DNA of 64,000 bases from Lolium rigidum (GCF_022539505.1 NC_061510.1:265121687-265185686), one strand, 5' to 3'; positions 1 through 12,080 are shown, counted from the stretch's first letter. Numbers and translations: made by a program. The notes: a model not told the origin generated them from the sequence alone.

Positions 1-507
1 ATTAGATCGAGGCACCCGCGCCTTTACGCATAAAGTGCATGCGTATATATGTGTGTTTTTGGGCCACCAACGATATATAGATGATCGAGAGAGAGATTGA
101 AATCCCCAAGAATATGTTCAAATATACAATAAAATATATGCACGAATGCATTGTAGGCCATGCATGCACACTAATTATATATATATTATGAGGCAACTTA
201 ATCAAATGTGTTTTCATTCGAGAGAACTTGTCAAAATTCAAGTTAATTAATTTATCACGATAATTATATAATTAATTAATGAATCTCTGGGATATGTTAT
301 ACAACATGATCGATATAGGCCATGTATATTTTAATTGGTGTTAATCTACGGTTTGCTAGCTAGTTGCTACATATAGAGCATGTTTTTATTAGATCGGGTT
401 ATAGCTAGCTAGTATAGTTTAGGGTTATGTGTTTTAATTAAGTAGGGTTGATTAGCTAGCTAGGGTTAGTTACATATATATGGTTTAGGGTTAATGCATG
501 GCACATT
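1..507. other. AT-rich intergenic stretch, no gene
   Basis: AT-rich sequence with many TA-rich runs, repeated AGCTAGCT tracts and scattered TTAGGGTT-like words between 410 and 495. No reading frame here resembles a protein family and no transposon end is visible. It does not resemble the retroelement that should continue to the left of element A, so the join across the adjacent gap is suspect. Confidence 0.6.
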
Positions 508-607
508 NNNNNNNNNNNNNNNNNNNNNNNNNNNNNNNNNNNNNNNNNNNNNNNNNNNNNNNNNNNNNNNNNNNNNNNNNNNNNNNNNNNNNNNNNNNNN
601 NNNNNNN
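508..607. other. assembly gap of exactly 100 N
   Basis: Exactly 100 consecutive N bases, the usual placeholder for a scaffold gap of unknown size. It removes the first part of the 5' LTR of element A and the left end of element B. Confidence 0.99.
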
Positions 608-964
608 AATTCTCTTTCTTGAAATACAATCTACTTGCAATACTTGTTTTTCTTGTTTTCTACTGCAAACAATCATCTTCCACACAATACGGTTAATCCT
701 TTGTTACAGCAAGCCGGTGAGATTGACAACCTCACTTTGTTTCGTTGGGGCAAAGTACTTTGGTTGTGTTGTGCGGGTTCCACGTTGGCGCCGGAATCTC
801 CGGTGTTGCGCCGCACTACATCCGCCGCCATCAACCTTCAACGTGCTTCTTGGCTCCTCCTGGTTCGATAAACCTTGGTTTCTTTCTGAGGGAAAACTTG
901 CTGCTGTGCTCATCATACCTTCCTCTTGGGGTTGCCCAACGAACGTGTGAAATACACGCCATCA
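608..964 (+). repeat. 5' LTR of element A (3'-terminal 357 bp only)
   Basis: Aligns throughout with 7182-7537, the end of the 3' LTR, and ends at the same CCATCA. Only about ten differences are seen; several are one-base indels beside CTG or a CAG/CGG swap. The first roughly 1.24 kb of this LTR is missing in the N gap. Confidence 0.93.
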
Positions 965-975
965 AGCATATTTTA

Positions 976-992
976 TGGCGCCGTTGCCGGGG
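976..992 (+). other. Primer binding site of element A (tRNA-Asp type)
   Basis: TGGCGCCGTTGCCGGGG lies 11 bases after the LTR end. It is the exact complement of the 3' end of plant tRNA-Asp including CCA. The same site recurs in elements B, D and G. Confidence 0.88.
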
Positions 993-1217
993 AGATCAAG
1001 ACACGCTGCAAGGGAGTCTCCACTTCTCAATCTCTTTACTTTGTTTTTGTCTTGCTTTATTTTATTTACTACTTTGTTTGCTGCACTAAATCAAAATACA
1101 AAAAAATTAGTTGCTAGTTTTACTTTATTTGCTTTCTTGTTTGCTATATCGAAAACACAAAAAAATTAGTTTACTTGCATTTACTTTATCTAGTTTGCTT
1201 TATTTACTATTGCTAAA

Positions 1218-2607
1218 ATGGCCAACCCTGAAAATACTAAGTTGTGTGACTTCACAACCACAAATAATAATGATTTCTTATGCACACCTATTGCTCCACC
1301 TGCTACTACGGCAGAATTCTTTGAAATTAAACACTGCTTTCTTGAATCTTGTCATGAACAATCAATTTTACGGAATTAGTTACGATGATGCTTGCTGCCC
1401 ATCTCAATAATTTTGTTGAACTATGTGAAATGCAAAAATATAAAGATGTAGATGGTGATATTATTAAACTAAAATTGTTCCCTTTCTCATTAAGAGGAAG
1501 AGCTAAAGATTGGTTGCTATCTACTGCCTAAGAATAGTATTGATTCATGGACTAAATGCAAGGATGCTTTTATTGGTAGATATTATCCCCTTGCTAAAAT
1601 TATATCTTTGAGGAGTAGCATAATGAATTTTAAACAATTAGATACTGAACATGTTGCTCAAGCTTGGGAAAGAATGAAATCTCTGGTTAAAAATTGCCCA
1701 ACCCATGGAGTGACTACTTGGATGATCATCCAAACCTTCTATGCGGGACTAAATTTTTCTTCGCGGAATTTATTGGATTCAGCTGCTGGAGGTACCTTTA
1801 TGTCCATCACTCTTGGTGAAGCAACAAAGCTTCTTGATAATATGATGATCAACTACTCTGAATGGCACACGGAAAGAGCTCCACAAGGTAAGAAGGTAAA
1901 TTCTGTTGAGGAATCCTCTTCCTTGAATGATAAGGTTGATGCTATTATGTCTATGCTTGCGAATGATAGGACTAATGTTGATCCTAATAATGTTCCATTA
2001 GCTTCATTGGTTGCACAAGAAGAACATGTTGATGTAAACTTCATTAAAAATAATAATTTCAACAACAATGCTTATCGGAACAATTCTAGTAATAACTATA
2101 GGCCATATCCTTATAATAATGGTAACGGTTATGCTAATTCTTATGGGAATTCTTACAACAATAATAGGAATACACCCCCTGGACTTGAGGCCATGCTTAA
2201 AGAATTTATTAGTACACAAAGCTGCCTTTAACAAATGCTGTTGAGGAAAAGCTCAATAAAATTGATATTCTTGTTTCTAGAGTTGATAGTCTTGCCTCGA
2301 TGTTGATCTTTTGAAATCAAAAGTTATGCCTAATAGGGATATTGAAAATAAAATTGTTACTACAGCAAATGCCATCCAAGTTAGAATTAATGAGAATATA
2401 AGATTAATGGCTGAGCTGCGTGCTAGGTGGGATAGAGAAGAAAATGAAAAACTAGCTAAAGAGAAGAATATAGCTAAAGTTTGGACTATTACCACCACTA
2501 GTAATGCTAATGCTACACATGTTGCTGCACCTCCTACTCATACTAATAAAAGAATTGGTGTTAGCAATGTTTCCACTTCTAATGCAAAGCGCGAAAAACT
2601 GCACTGA
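1218..2607 (+). pseudogene. Degenerate gag of element A
   Basis: Capsid-like protein of an LTR retrotransposon. The ATG at 1218 is the first after the leader and opens with MANPENTK. The frame is lost near 1370 and again near 1530, then reopens at 1608-2231. There the typical gag core is visible: an AWERMKSL helix motif near 1660, then a glutamate-rich segment and an Asn/Tyr-rich tail at about 2040-2180. A further frame (2311-2607) carries a charged, probably coiled-coil segment. At least three frame breaks separate the pieces; the one near 1528 sits exactly at a CTG, so it may be a sequence error. No CCHC knuckle was found. It is followed directly by the protease-like region. Confidence 0.8.
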
Positions 2608-2701
2608 AGCTGCTAAAGCTATTTGAAACTGCTGTGATAAAGCTGCTGAAATTTTTTCCAACATTGGGGATGATGATCCCATTGCTTTAGATTATAATGG
2701 T

Positions 2702-3337
2702 TTGAATTTTGATGATTGCCACATCTCTGAAGTTATAAAGTTCTTGCAAAAACTTGCTAAAAGTCCTAATGCTAGTGCTATAAATTTGGCTTTCACGCAT
2801 CATATTACAAATGCTCTCATAAAAGCTAGAGAAGAGAAACTAGAGCGCGAAGCCTCTATTCCTAAAAAGCTAGAAGATGGTTGGGAGCCCATCATTAAGA
2901 TGAAGGTTAAAGATTTTGATTGTAATGCTTTATGTGATCTTGGTGCAAGTATTTACGTTATGCCTAAGAAAATTTATAATATGCTTGACTTGCCACCGCT
3001 GAAAAATTGTTATTTGGATGTTAATCTTGCTGATCATTCTACAAAGAAACCTTTGGGTAAAGTTGATAATGTTCGCATTACCGTTAACAATAATCTTGTT
3101 CCCGTTGATTTTGTTGTCTTGGATATTGAATGCAATGCATCTTGTCCAATTATATTGGGAAGACCTTTTCTTCGAGCTGTTGGTGCTATTATTGATATGA
3201 GGGAAGGTAATATAAAATATCAATTTCCTCTCAAGAAAGGTATGGAACACTTCCCTAGAAAGAGAATGAAGGTACCTTATGATTCTATCATTAGAACAAA
3301 TTATGATGTTGATGCTTCATCTCTCGATGTTACTTGA
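2702..3337 (+). CDS. Retropepsin-like domain of element A (end of gag-pro)
   Basis: An open frame of 211 codons with the fold signature of a retroviral-type aspartic protease. CDLGASIYVMP stands at the active-site position (about residues 78-88), where active enzymes have D-S/T-G. The second conserved block, IILGRPFLRAVGA, is near residues 150-162. The D-L-G in place of D-T-G is usual in Athila-type elements, so activity cannot be judged. The frame ends LDVT then TGA. Instead of reverse transcriptase, a long noncoding tract follows. The last residues match the end of the unrelated ORF in element D, which suggests a recombination boundary there. Confidence 0.82.
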   Translation: MNFDDCHISEVIKFLQKLAKSPNASAINLAFTHHITNALIKAREEKLEREASIPKKLEDGWEPIIKMKVKDFDCNALCDLGASIYVMPKKIYNMLDLPPLKNCYLDVNLADHSTKKPLGKVDNVRITVNNNLVPVDFVVLDIECNASCPIILGRPFLRAVGAIIDMREGNIKYQFPLKKGMEHFPRKRMKVPYDSIIRTNYDVDASSLDVT

Positions 3338-5941
3338 TATACACTTTACGCGCCTAGCTGAAAGGCGTTAAGAAAAGCGCTTATGGGAGACAACCCATGT
3401 TTTTACCTACAGTACTTTGTTTTTATTTTGTGTCTTGGAAGTTGTTTACTACTGTAGCAACCTCTCCTTATCTTAGTTTTGAGTTTTGTTGTGCCAAGTT
3501 AAGCCGTTGATAGAAAAGTAAGTACTAGATTTGGATTACTGCGCAGTTCCAGATTTCTTTGCTGTCACGAATCTGAGCCCACTGCCCTGCAGGAAGCTCA
3601 GAAAATTATGCCAATTTACGTGCATGATCCTCAGATATGTACGCAACTTTCATTCAATTTGAGCATTTTCATTTGAGCAAGTCTGGTGCCATTTTAAAAT
3701 TCGTCAATACGAACTGTTCTGTTTTGACAGATTCTGCCTTTTATTTCGCATTGCCTCTTTCGCTATGTTGGATGAATTTCTTTGATCCACTAATGTCCAG
3801 TAGCATTATGCAATGTCCAGAAGTGTTAAGAATGATTGTGTCACCTCTGAATATGTCAATTTATATTGTGCACTAACCCTCTAATGAGTTGTTTCGAGTT
3901 TGGTGTGGAGGAAGTTTTCAAGGATCAAGAGAGGAGTATGATGCAACATGATCAAGGAGAGTGAAAGCTCTAAGCTTGGGGATGCACCCGGTGGTTCACC
4001 CCTGCATATATCAAGAAGACTCAAGCGTCTAAGCTTGGGGATGCCCAAGGCATCCCCTTCTTCATCAACAAATTATCGGGTTCCTCCCCTGAAACTACAT
4101 TTTTATTCGGCCACATCTTATGTGCTTTTTCTTGGAGCGTCGGTTTGTTTTTGTTTTTGTTTTGTTTGAATAAAATGGATCCTAGCATTCACTTTATGGG
4201 AGAGATACACGCTCCGCTGTAGCATATGGACAAATGTGTCCTTGGTTTCTACTCATAGTATTCATGGCGAAGTTTCTCCTTCGTTAAATTGTTATATGGT
4301 TGGAATTGGAAAATGATACATGTAGTAATTGCTATAAATGTTTTGGGTAATGTGATACTTGGCAATTGTTGTGCTCATGTTTAAGCTCTTGCATCATATG
4401 CTTTGCACCCATTAATGAAGAAATACATAGAGCATGCTAAAATTTGGTTTGCATATTTGGTTTCTCTAAGGTCTAGATAATTTCTAGTATTGAGTTTGAA
4501 CAACAAGGAAGACGGTGTAGAGTCTTATAATGCTTTCAATATGTCTTTTATGTGAGTTTTGCTGTACCGTTCATCCTTGTGTTTGTTTCAAATAGCCTTG
4601 CTATCCTAAACCTTGTATCGAGAGGGAATACTTCTCATGCATCCAAAATACTTGAGCCAACCACTATGCCATTTGTGTCCACCATACCTACCTATACTAC
4701 ATGGTATTTTCCCGCCATTCCAAAGTAAATTGCTTGAGTGCTACCTTTAAAATTCCATCATTCACCTTTGCAATATATAGCTCATGGGACAAATAGCCTT
4801 AAAAACTATTGTAGTATTGAATATGTAATTATGCACTTTATCTCTTATTAAGTTGCTTGTTGTGCGATAACCATGTTTCTTGGGGAACGCCATCAACTCA
4901 TTGTTGAATTTCATGTGAGTTGCTATGCATGTTCGTCTTGTACGAAGTAAGGGCGATCTACACTGAGTTGAATGGTTTGAGCATGCATATTGTGAGAGAA
5001 GAACATTGGGCCGCTAACTAAAGCCATGATTCATGGTGGAAGTTTCAGTTTTGGACAAATATCCTCAAATCTCTAATGAGAAAAGAATTAATTGTTGTCA
5101 AATGCTTAAAGCATTAAAAGAGGAGTCCATTATCTGTTGTCTATGTTGTCCCGGTATGGATGTCTAAGTTGAGAATAATCAAAAGCGAGAAATCCAAATG
5201 CGAGCTTTCTTCTTAGACCTTTGTACAGGCGGCATAGAGGTACCCCTTTGTGAAACTTGGTTAAAGCATATGTATTGCGGTGATAATCCGAGGTAGTCCA
5301 AGCTAATTAGGACAAGGTGCGAGCACTATTAGTACACTATGCATGAGGCTTGCAACTTATAAGATATAATTTACATGATGCATATGCTTTATTACTACCG
5401 TTGACAAAATTGTTTCATGTTTTCAAAATCAAAGCTCTAGCACAAATATAGCAATCGATGCTTTTCCTCTATGAGGACCATTCTTTTACTTTCAATGTTG
5501 AGTCAGTTCACCTATTTCTATCCACCTCAAGAAGCAAACACTTGTGTGAGCTGTGCATTGATTCCTACATACTTGCTTATTGCACTTATTATATTACTCT
5601 ATGTTGACAATATCTATGAGATATACATGTTACAAGTTGAAAGCAACCGCTGAAACTTAATCTTCTTTTGTGTTGCTTCAATATCTTTACTTTGAATTAT
5701 TGCTTTATGAGTTAACTCTTATGCAAGACTTATTGATGCTTGTCTTGAAGTGCTATTCATGAAAAGTCTTTGCTTTATGATTCACTTGTTTACTCATGTC
5801 ATACACATTGTTTTGATCGCTGCATTCTCTACATATGCTTTACAAATAGTATGATCAAGATTATGATGGCATGTCACTCCGGAAATTATCTTTGTTATCG
5901 TTTTACCTGCTCGGGACGAGCGAAACTAAGCTTGGGGATGC
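3338..5941 (+). other. Long noncoding 3' region and polypurine tract of element A
   Basis: About 2.6 kb without a credible ORF, homologous in reverse orientation to 7538-9300 (element B) and 29181-31768 (element D). The word AAGCTTGGGGATG appears at about 3973 and 4031 and again at 5930-5940. The last copy abuts the 3' LTR and is the likely polypurine tract. The conserved length in three elements suggests a packaging or transcript-stability role, but this is inference. Confidence 0.75.
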
Positions 5942-7537
5942 TGATACGTCTCCAACGTATCGATAATTTCTTGTGTTCCATGCCACATTATTGATGTTAT
6001 CTACATGTTTTATGCACACTTTATGTCATATTCGTGCATTTTACGGAACTAACCTATTAACAAGATGCCGAAGTGCCGATTCTTGTTTTCTGCTGTTTTT
6101 GGTTTCAGAAATCCTAGTAAAGAAATATTCTCGGAATTGGACGAAATAAAAGCCCAGAGGCCTATTTTTCCACGAAGCTTCCAGAAGTCCGAAGGAGAGA
6201 CGAAGAGGGGCCACGGGGGAGCCAAACCCTAGGGCGGCGCGGCCCCCCCTGGCCGCGCGGCCTGTGGTGTGGGCCCCCGTGCCGCCTCTCGACTTGCCCT
6301 TCCGCCTACTTAAAGCCTCCGTGACGAAACCCCCGGTACCGAGAGCCACGATACGGAAAACATTGCCGAGACGCCGTCGCCGCCGATCCCATCTCGGGGG
6401 ATCCTGGAGATCGCCTCCGGCACCCTGCCGGAGAGGGGAATCATCTCCCGGAGGACTCTACACCGCCATGGTCGCCTCCGGAGTGATGAGTGAGTAGTCT
6501 ACCCCTGGACTATGGGTCCATAGCAGTAGCTAGATGGTTGTCTTCTCCCCATTGTGCTATCATTGTCGGATCTTGTGAGCTGCCTATCATGATCAAGATC
6601 ATCTATATGTAATTCTATATGTTGCGTTTGTTGGGATCCGATGAATAGAGAATACTTGTTATGTTGATTATCAAAGTTATGCTTATGTGTTGTTTATGAT
6701 CTTGCATGCTCTCCGTTTCTAGTAGAGGCTCCGGCCAAGTTTTTACTTTTAACTCCAAGAGGGAGTACTTATGCTCGATAGTGGGTTCATGCCACGTTGA
6801 CACTGGGACAGATGTGAGAAAGTTCTAAGGTTGTGTTGTGCTTGTTGCCACTAGGGATAAAACATTGATGCTATGTCTAAGGATGTAGTTGTTGATTACA
6901 TTACGCACCATACTTAATGCAATTGTCTGTTGCTTTGCAACTTAATGCTGGAGGGGTTCGGACGATAACTCGAAGGTGGACTTTTTAGGCATAGATGCGG
7001 TTGGATGGCGGTCTATGTACTTTGTCGTAATGCCCAATTAAATCTCACTATACTCATCATGATATGTATGTGCATGGTCATGCTCTCTTTATTTGTCAAT
7101 TGCCCAACTGTAATTTGTTCACCCAACATGTCTGTTCGTCTTATGGGAGAGACACCTCTAGTGAACTGTGGACCCCGGTCCAATTCTCTTTACTGAAATA
7201 CAATCTACTGCAATACTTGTTTTTACTTGTTTTCTCTGCAAACAATCATCTTCCACACAATACGGTTAATCCTTTGTTACAGCAAGCCGGTGAGATTGAC
7301 AACCTCACTTGTTTCGTTGGGGCAAAGTACTTTGGTTGTGTTGTGCAGGTTCCACGTTGGCGCCGGAATCTCTGGTGTTGCGCCGCACTACATCCCGCCG
7401 CCATCAACCTTCAACGTGCTTCTTGGCTCCTCCTGGTTCGATAAACCTTGGTTTCTTTCTGAGGAAAAACTTGCTGCTGTGCTCATCATACCTTCCTCTT
7501 GGGGTTGCCCAACGAACGTGTGAAATACACGCCATCA
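5942..7537 (+). repeat. 3' LTR of element A, complete
   Basis: 1596 bp, begins TGATACGTCTCCAACG and ends CCATCA, the TG...CA of an LTR. A GC-rich block at about 6180-6480 precedes the 3' half, which matches 608-964. The overlapping ORFs within the GC-rich block are not conserved in the other LTRs in one frame and are not treated as genes. Confidence 0.93.
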
Positions 7538-9300
7538 CTCCTCTTTAATGCATAAGCATGTGGCAACAATTATTATTCTCATATGAGATTGAGGATATGT
7601 GTCCAAAACTGAAACTTCCACCATGAATCATGGCTTTAGTTAGCGGCCCAAAGTTCTTCTCTAACAATATGCATGCTCCAACCATAAAGGTGGTATATCT
7701 CTCTTACTTCAGACAAGACGGACATGCATAGCAACTCACATGATATTCAACAAGGAATGGTTGATGGCGTCCCCAGAAACATGGTTATCGCACAACAAGC
7801 AACTTAATAAGAGATAAAGTGCATAAGTACATATTCAATACCACAATAGTTTTTAAGCTATTTGTCCCATGAGCTATATATTGCAAAGGTGAATGATGGA
7901 ATTTTAAAGGTAGCACTCAAGCAATTTACTTTGGAATGGCGGATAAATACCATGTAGTAGGTAGGTATGGTGGACACAAATGTCATAGTGATTGGCTCAA
8001 GATTTGGATGCATGAGAAGTATTCCCTCTCGATACAAGGTTTAGGCCAGCAAGGTTGTTTGAAGCAAACACAAGCACGAACTAGTACAGCAAAACTCACA
8101 TAAAAGACATATTACAAGCATCATAAAACTATACATTGTCTTCCTTGTTGTTCAAACATCTTACTAGAAAATATCTAGACTCTAGAGAAACCACTCATGC
8201 AAACCAAATTTTAACAAGCTCTATGTATTTCTTCACTAATAGGTGCAAGGTATATGATGCAAGAGCTTAAATAAGAGCACAACAATTGCCAAGTATCAAG
8301 TTATTCAAGACATCATACCAATTACTACATGTAGCATTTTCCAATTCCAACCATATAAAAAATGAACGAAGCAGTTTTAACCTTCGCCATGAACACTAAA
8401 AGATCAAGCTAAGAACACATGTGTTCATATGAACCAGCGGAGCGTGTCTCTCTCCCACACAAGCATTTATTCAAACAAAAAAAAAACAAAAAAAAAGCAC
8501 ACAGACGCTCCAAGTAAAGTACATAAGATGTGGCCGAATAAAAATATAGTTTCAAGAGAAGGAACCTGATATTTTGTCGATGAAGAAGGGGATGCCTTGG
8601 GCATCCCGAAGCTTAGACGCTTGAGTCTTCTTTGAAATATGCAGGGGTGAACCACCGGGGCATCCCCAAGCTTAGAGTTTTCACTCTTCTTGATCATAGT
8701 ATATCATCCTCCTCTCTTGACCCTTGAAAACTTCCTCCACACCAAACTTTAAGCAAACTCATTAGAGGGTTAGTGCATGATCAAAAACTCACATGTTCAG
8801 AGGTGACACAATCATTCTTAACACCTCTGGTCATTGCTCAAAGCTACTGGAAGGTAATGGAACAAAGAAATCCACCCAACACAGCGAAAGAAGCAATGCG
8901 AAATAAAAGGCAGAATCTGTCAAAAACAGAACAGTCCGTAAAGACGAATTTTAAAATGGCACCAGACTTGCTCAAATGGAAAAACTCAAAACTAATGAAA
9001 GTTGCGTACATATCTGAGGATCACTCACGTAAATTGGCATAATTTTCTGAGTTACCTACAGAGAATTAGACCCAGATTCGTGACAGACAAGCAATGCTGT
9101 TTCTGCGCAGACAATCCAAATCTAGCATCAACTTTACCATAGAGACTTTACTTGGCACAAAAACATGATAAGGAGAGGTTGCTACAGTAGTAAACAACTT
9201 CCAAGACACAAATATAAAACAAAGTACTGTAGCAAAATAAACACATGGGTTATCTCCCAAGAAGTTCTTTCTTTATAGCCATTAAGATGGGCTCAGCGAG
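7538..9300 (-). other. Noncoding 3' region of element B
   Basis: Closely matches 29997-31740 of element D in the same orientation and the 3' region of A in reverse. It holds CATCCCCAAGCTT words (reverse of the purine-tract motif) at about 8600 and 8665. No convincing coding potential; the small ORFs are not preserved between the three copies. Confidence 0.75.
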
Positions 9301-9302
9301 CT

Positions 9303-10260
9303 TTAATGATGCATTTGCAAGAGATAGTATTTGAAGCAAAAGAGAGCTTCAAGAGGCAAATTCAAAACACATTTAAGTCTAACATGCTTCCTATGAAGAG
9401 GAATCTTGTACACAAATGAATTCATGAAGAACAAAGTGACAAGCATAAGAGGATAAAACACGAGTAACTTCAAGATTCTCAACATAAAGAGGGGAAACTT
9501 AATATTATTAAGATGCATATAACCATATTTCCCTCTCTCATAATAACTTTCAGTAGCATCATTGATGAAATCCACAATATACCCATCACTTAAAACATTC
9601 TTATCATGGTTCATATGCATAGAAGTATCATTAAATTTGGCATAAGAAGAATTATTCTCATTAATAGTAATTGGAGCGAGGATTATTATCAAGAATTTGA
9701 ACATGGTAAACAAGTTGCATATTAAGGAAATTGTTTTTGGTAAGCCTATCATAACTATGACAAGTTTCATAAGGATAATTGTAACATGTGTCATATCCAT
9801 CTCTATAGCGATTATCTAGACCAGAATATGTGATATCATCATTTTCACTAAAAGTAGAGGTCTCAAGTATAGGATCTTTGAGCACAACATCCCCAAGCTT
9901 AGAGCTTTCAATATCATCGTTTGAGGGGACATGAATAATGCTATCATCATTACTTTCATAATCAGTACCAAAGAGATTTCCAACATCAAAGTTAGTGTGC
10001 TCTTCCAAATCATGATCATTAATATGGGTAAAGGGTATAGGAAGATCATCGTACTCAGATTCATTATCACAATAATCATCGGGAGCAACATACTTACGGT
10101 TACCTATCGTTATCTCATATACGCGGGGATATGTTGTTACCTCTTTCTTTTTATTCCCCTTATTCTTCTTCTTCTTCTTCGTTCCCTTCTTCTTCTTCTT
10201 CTCCTCCTCCTTTTCCTCGTTCCCTCCTTTAGGAGGAAGAGGCTTGGGTGGCTTGTCCGC
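9303..10260 (-). pseudogene. C-terminal gag segment of element B with Lys/Glu tract and hydrophobic helix
   Basis: Read right to left, the frame first encodes a dense Lys/Glu tract from the TTC repeats at 10160-10215. It then runs into VYEITIGNRKYVAPDDY and an Asp/Asn-rich acidic region (about 10100-9830). The final section (about 9660-9303) switches frame once and ends in a strongly hydrophobic stretch containing FPLFMLRILKLLVFY and LMLVTLFFMNSFV, long enough to span a membrane, followed by a basic tail and a stop. The word ESSKLGDVV arises from a copy of the purine-tract motif in coding sequence. Function is unknown; an envelope-like or membrane-targeting tail is one reading. Confidence 0.6.
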
Positions 10261-10275
10261 ATAACCTGATTTACT

Positions 10276-11013
10276 TTAGGAAAAAATGGAAGAAACTTGG
10301 GAGGATCCCTCCTTTTCATTAATTAGTTGAAAACACACAGCGGTCCTATCATATTTTGGTAAGGTGTCATCTTCTAAAATATTTTGTATGTAAGTATTTG
10401 TATGACTATTATCAATGCAATAAGAAAAACACCCATGCAGGACATCATCAATATCAAGATCACTCATATGTAACAAAGAGATTTTTCTCGACAATTCTTC
10501 ACACCCCAAAAATAAAGTAAGTTCATCATGCTGATTAGGAGTAATTTCATCATCACAATACAAATTTGCAGCACTCATTGGGTTCAAATTATCATTGGAG
10601 GAGCATTGAAAATTAAAATGACCCACTTCATGGCAAACTTCACAAATAAAAGGATAGAGGGCACAAACTTCTTTACCAAGATCATCTAGAGCCCTAAACC
10701 ACTTTCTAGTTTTTTCATTAGCATGATGGATACAATATTCATCTTTGATTTGATTAATTCCACAAGGTCTATGTATTCCACAAAAATTAACATGCTTATA
10801 GGAAATAACATTCTTAGGAGTTTGAGCATGCTCATTACAATAATTAACAACAATTTCATTCTTCATGCAAGCCTCTTTAAAAGGTTCATGATACTTATCA
10901 AAATTCTTTTTAGGCAATTCAAAATGAGAAGCAAAGGCTTTATAAAGATTTGCAGCAACTTGAGAGTCAAGACCATAAGTAGCACTAATATTTCGAAATT
11001 TATCGGTATCCAT
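10276..11013 (-). pseudogene. Zinc-knuckle part of element B gag
   Basis: 245-codon open segment. A CCHC zinc knuckle, CEVCHEVGHFNFQC (C-x2-C-x4-H-x4-C), lies at about residues 135-148 and is the nucleic-acid-binding signature of retroelement nucleocapsids. Upstream is a His/Cys-rich stretch around NFCGIHRPCGINQ that could form a second metal site. It is separated from the gag core on its right by a stop and from the Lys-rich segment on its left by a frame change. Confidence 0.72.
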
Positions 11014-11042
11014 AAAAGTTTCAATGCATTCATAATCATAAT

Positions 11043-11916
11043 TTATACCGACTCTTTACCTTTGTCGTTCTCCCAATCTTCAGCGTTCTCCTTAATCCGA
11101 TCAAGAAGGTCCCTTTTAAACTCTTCTTTGTTGCGTGTGAATGATCCGGAACAAGTAGCATCCAGCAAGGTCTTATCTTGAAAAGAAAGTCTTGCATAGA
11201 AATTATCAATAATGATATTACCCGGAAGCTCATGATTGGGGCATTTGAGCATTAAAGACTTCAATCTCTCCCATGCTTGGGCAATACTCTCTCCATCATG
11301 AGGCCAGAAATTATATATTCGGTTTCGGTCTTTGTGAATTTCACTTGGAGGATAGAATTTAGAATAAAATAGATGCACAATATCCTTCCAATCAAGAGAA
11401 TGCTCATCCTTCAGCAGTTTATGCCAATGCGCCGCTTTACCAGACAACGACATAGAGAATAATTTCTTCTTCACTTCATCCATAGAGATACCTGCACACT
11501 TGAATAACCCGCATAATTCATGCAAAAACAAGTAAATGATCTCCAGGATGCACAGTTCCATCCCCTTCATAGCGGTTATCCATAACACGTTCAATAATTT
11601 TCATAGGTATTTTATATGGGATACTTTTAGTAGGTGCATTTAAAATATCACAAGCATCATTAGAGTTATCGCATATGGGAGATAAAGTGTTATCAGAGCA
11701 AATTTTCTCACCTGAAGATGGGAAGCTAAAAAGATCACAAAAACTAGCTTCCCCAAGCTTAGACTTCTCCATGGCATTAGCAGTAATTGCATTCATACTA
11801 ATAACATCGCTACTAGCATGCGAATAAGGTTCCATTGGTTTTTTAATGTTTGCACCAAACAATTCTAAATCAGGAAAAAGATTAAAAAGCTCACTAAATT
11901 TTTTGTTGTTTTCCAT
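11043..11916 (-). pseudogene. gag core of element B
   Basis: Starts at 11916 with MENNKKFSELFNLF, the first ATG after the primer site and leader. The first frame reaches EGDGTVHPGDH near 11535, then shifts into the frame of 11594-11043. That frame has the retrotransposon gag core: LSGKAAHWHKLL, FYSKFYPPSEI and AWERLKSLMLKCP, then a NNKEEF-like region and a Lys/Glu-rich end. One frameshift and one stop break it. The core is homologous to gag of element A at family level. The product would be a structural capsid-like protein. Confidence 0.8.
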
Positions 11917-12053
11917 TATGCCTAACTAGTGTAAACAAGAAACAAAAAGATGCAATTGCAGGATCTAAAGGAAATAGCTTCGAGCACAAACACAATGGCG
12001 CCGGAAAAGTATTGTTACCTGGAACCGGAGTATGAGAGCCTTTTACCTTTCCT

Positions 12054-12070
12054 CCCCGGCAACGGCGCCA
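12054..12070 (-). other. Primer binding site of element B (tRNA-Asp type)
   Basis: CCCCGGCAACGGCGCCA on the plus strand is identical to the 3' end of tRNA-Asp, so the minus strand carries the primer site. It starts 10 bases inside the LTR boundary at 12081. Confidence 0.88.
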
Positions 12071-12080
12071 GAAAATAGCT

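Larger units (their letters stand above)
608..7537 (+). mobile_element. Element A: non-autonomous Ty3/Gypsy LTR retrotransposon (gag-protease only)
   Basis: Plus-strand Gypsy element cut on the left by the gap. Order: partial 5' LTR (608-964), tRNA-Asp primer site (976-992), broken gag (from 1218), retropepsin-like domain (to 3337), a 2.6 kb noncoding 3' region, purine tract and a complete 3' LTR (5942-7537). No reverse transcriptase, RNase H or integrase motif is present in any frame between the LTRs, so movement would depend on enzymes from another element. The flank at 7538 is the reverse strand of a related element (B), which shows A inserted into B. The LTR begins TGATACGTC and ends CCATCA. 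It resembles abundant Athila-lineage Gypsy families of Pooideae; the exact family name is not assigned. Confidence 0.9.

Noticed and set aside
410..495. TTAGGGTT words suggesting interstitial telomere repeat
   Set aside because: The words are scattered and not in tandem; they are part of an AT-rich stretch with AGCTAG tracts.
976..992. tRNA-Asp gene
   Set aside because: Only the 3'-terminal complement is present, at the fixed distance from an LTR, so it is a primer binding site. The same applies at 12054, 32705 and 57741.
10155..10220. Stand-alone TTC microsatellite
   Set aside because: It is the Lys/Glu-coding tract of element B's gag, in frame on the minus strand.
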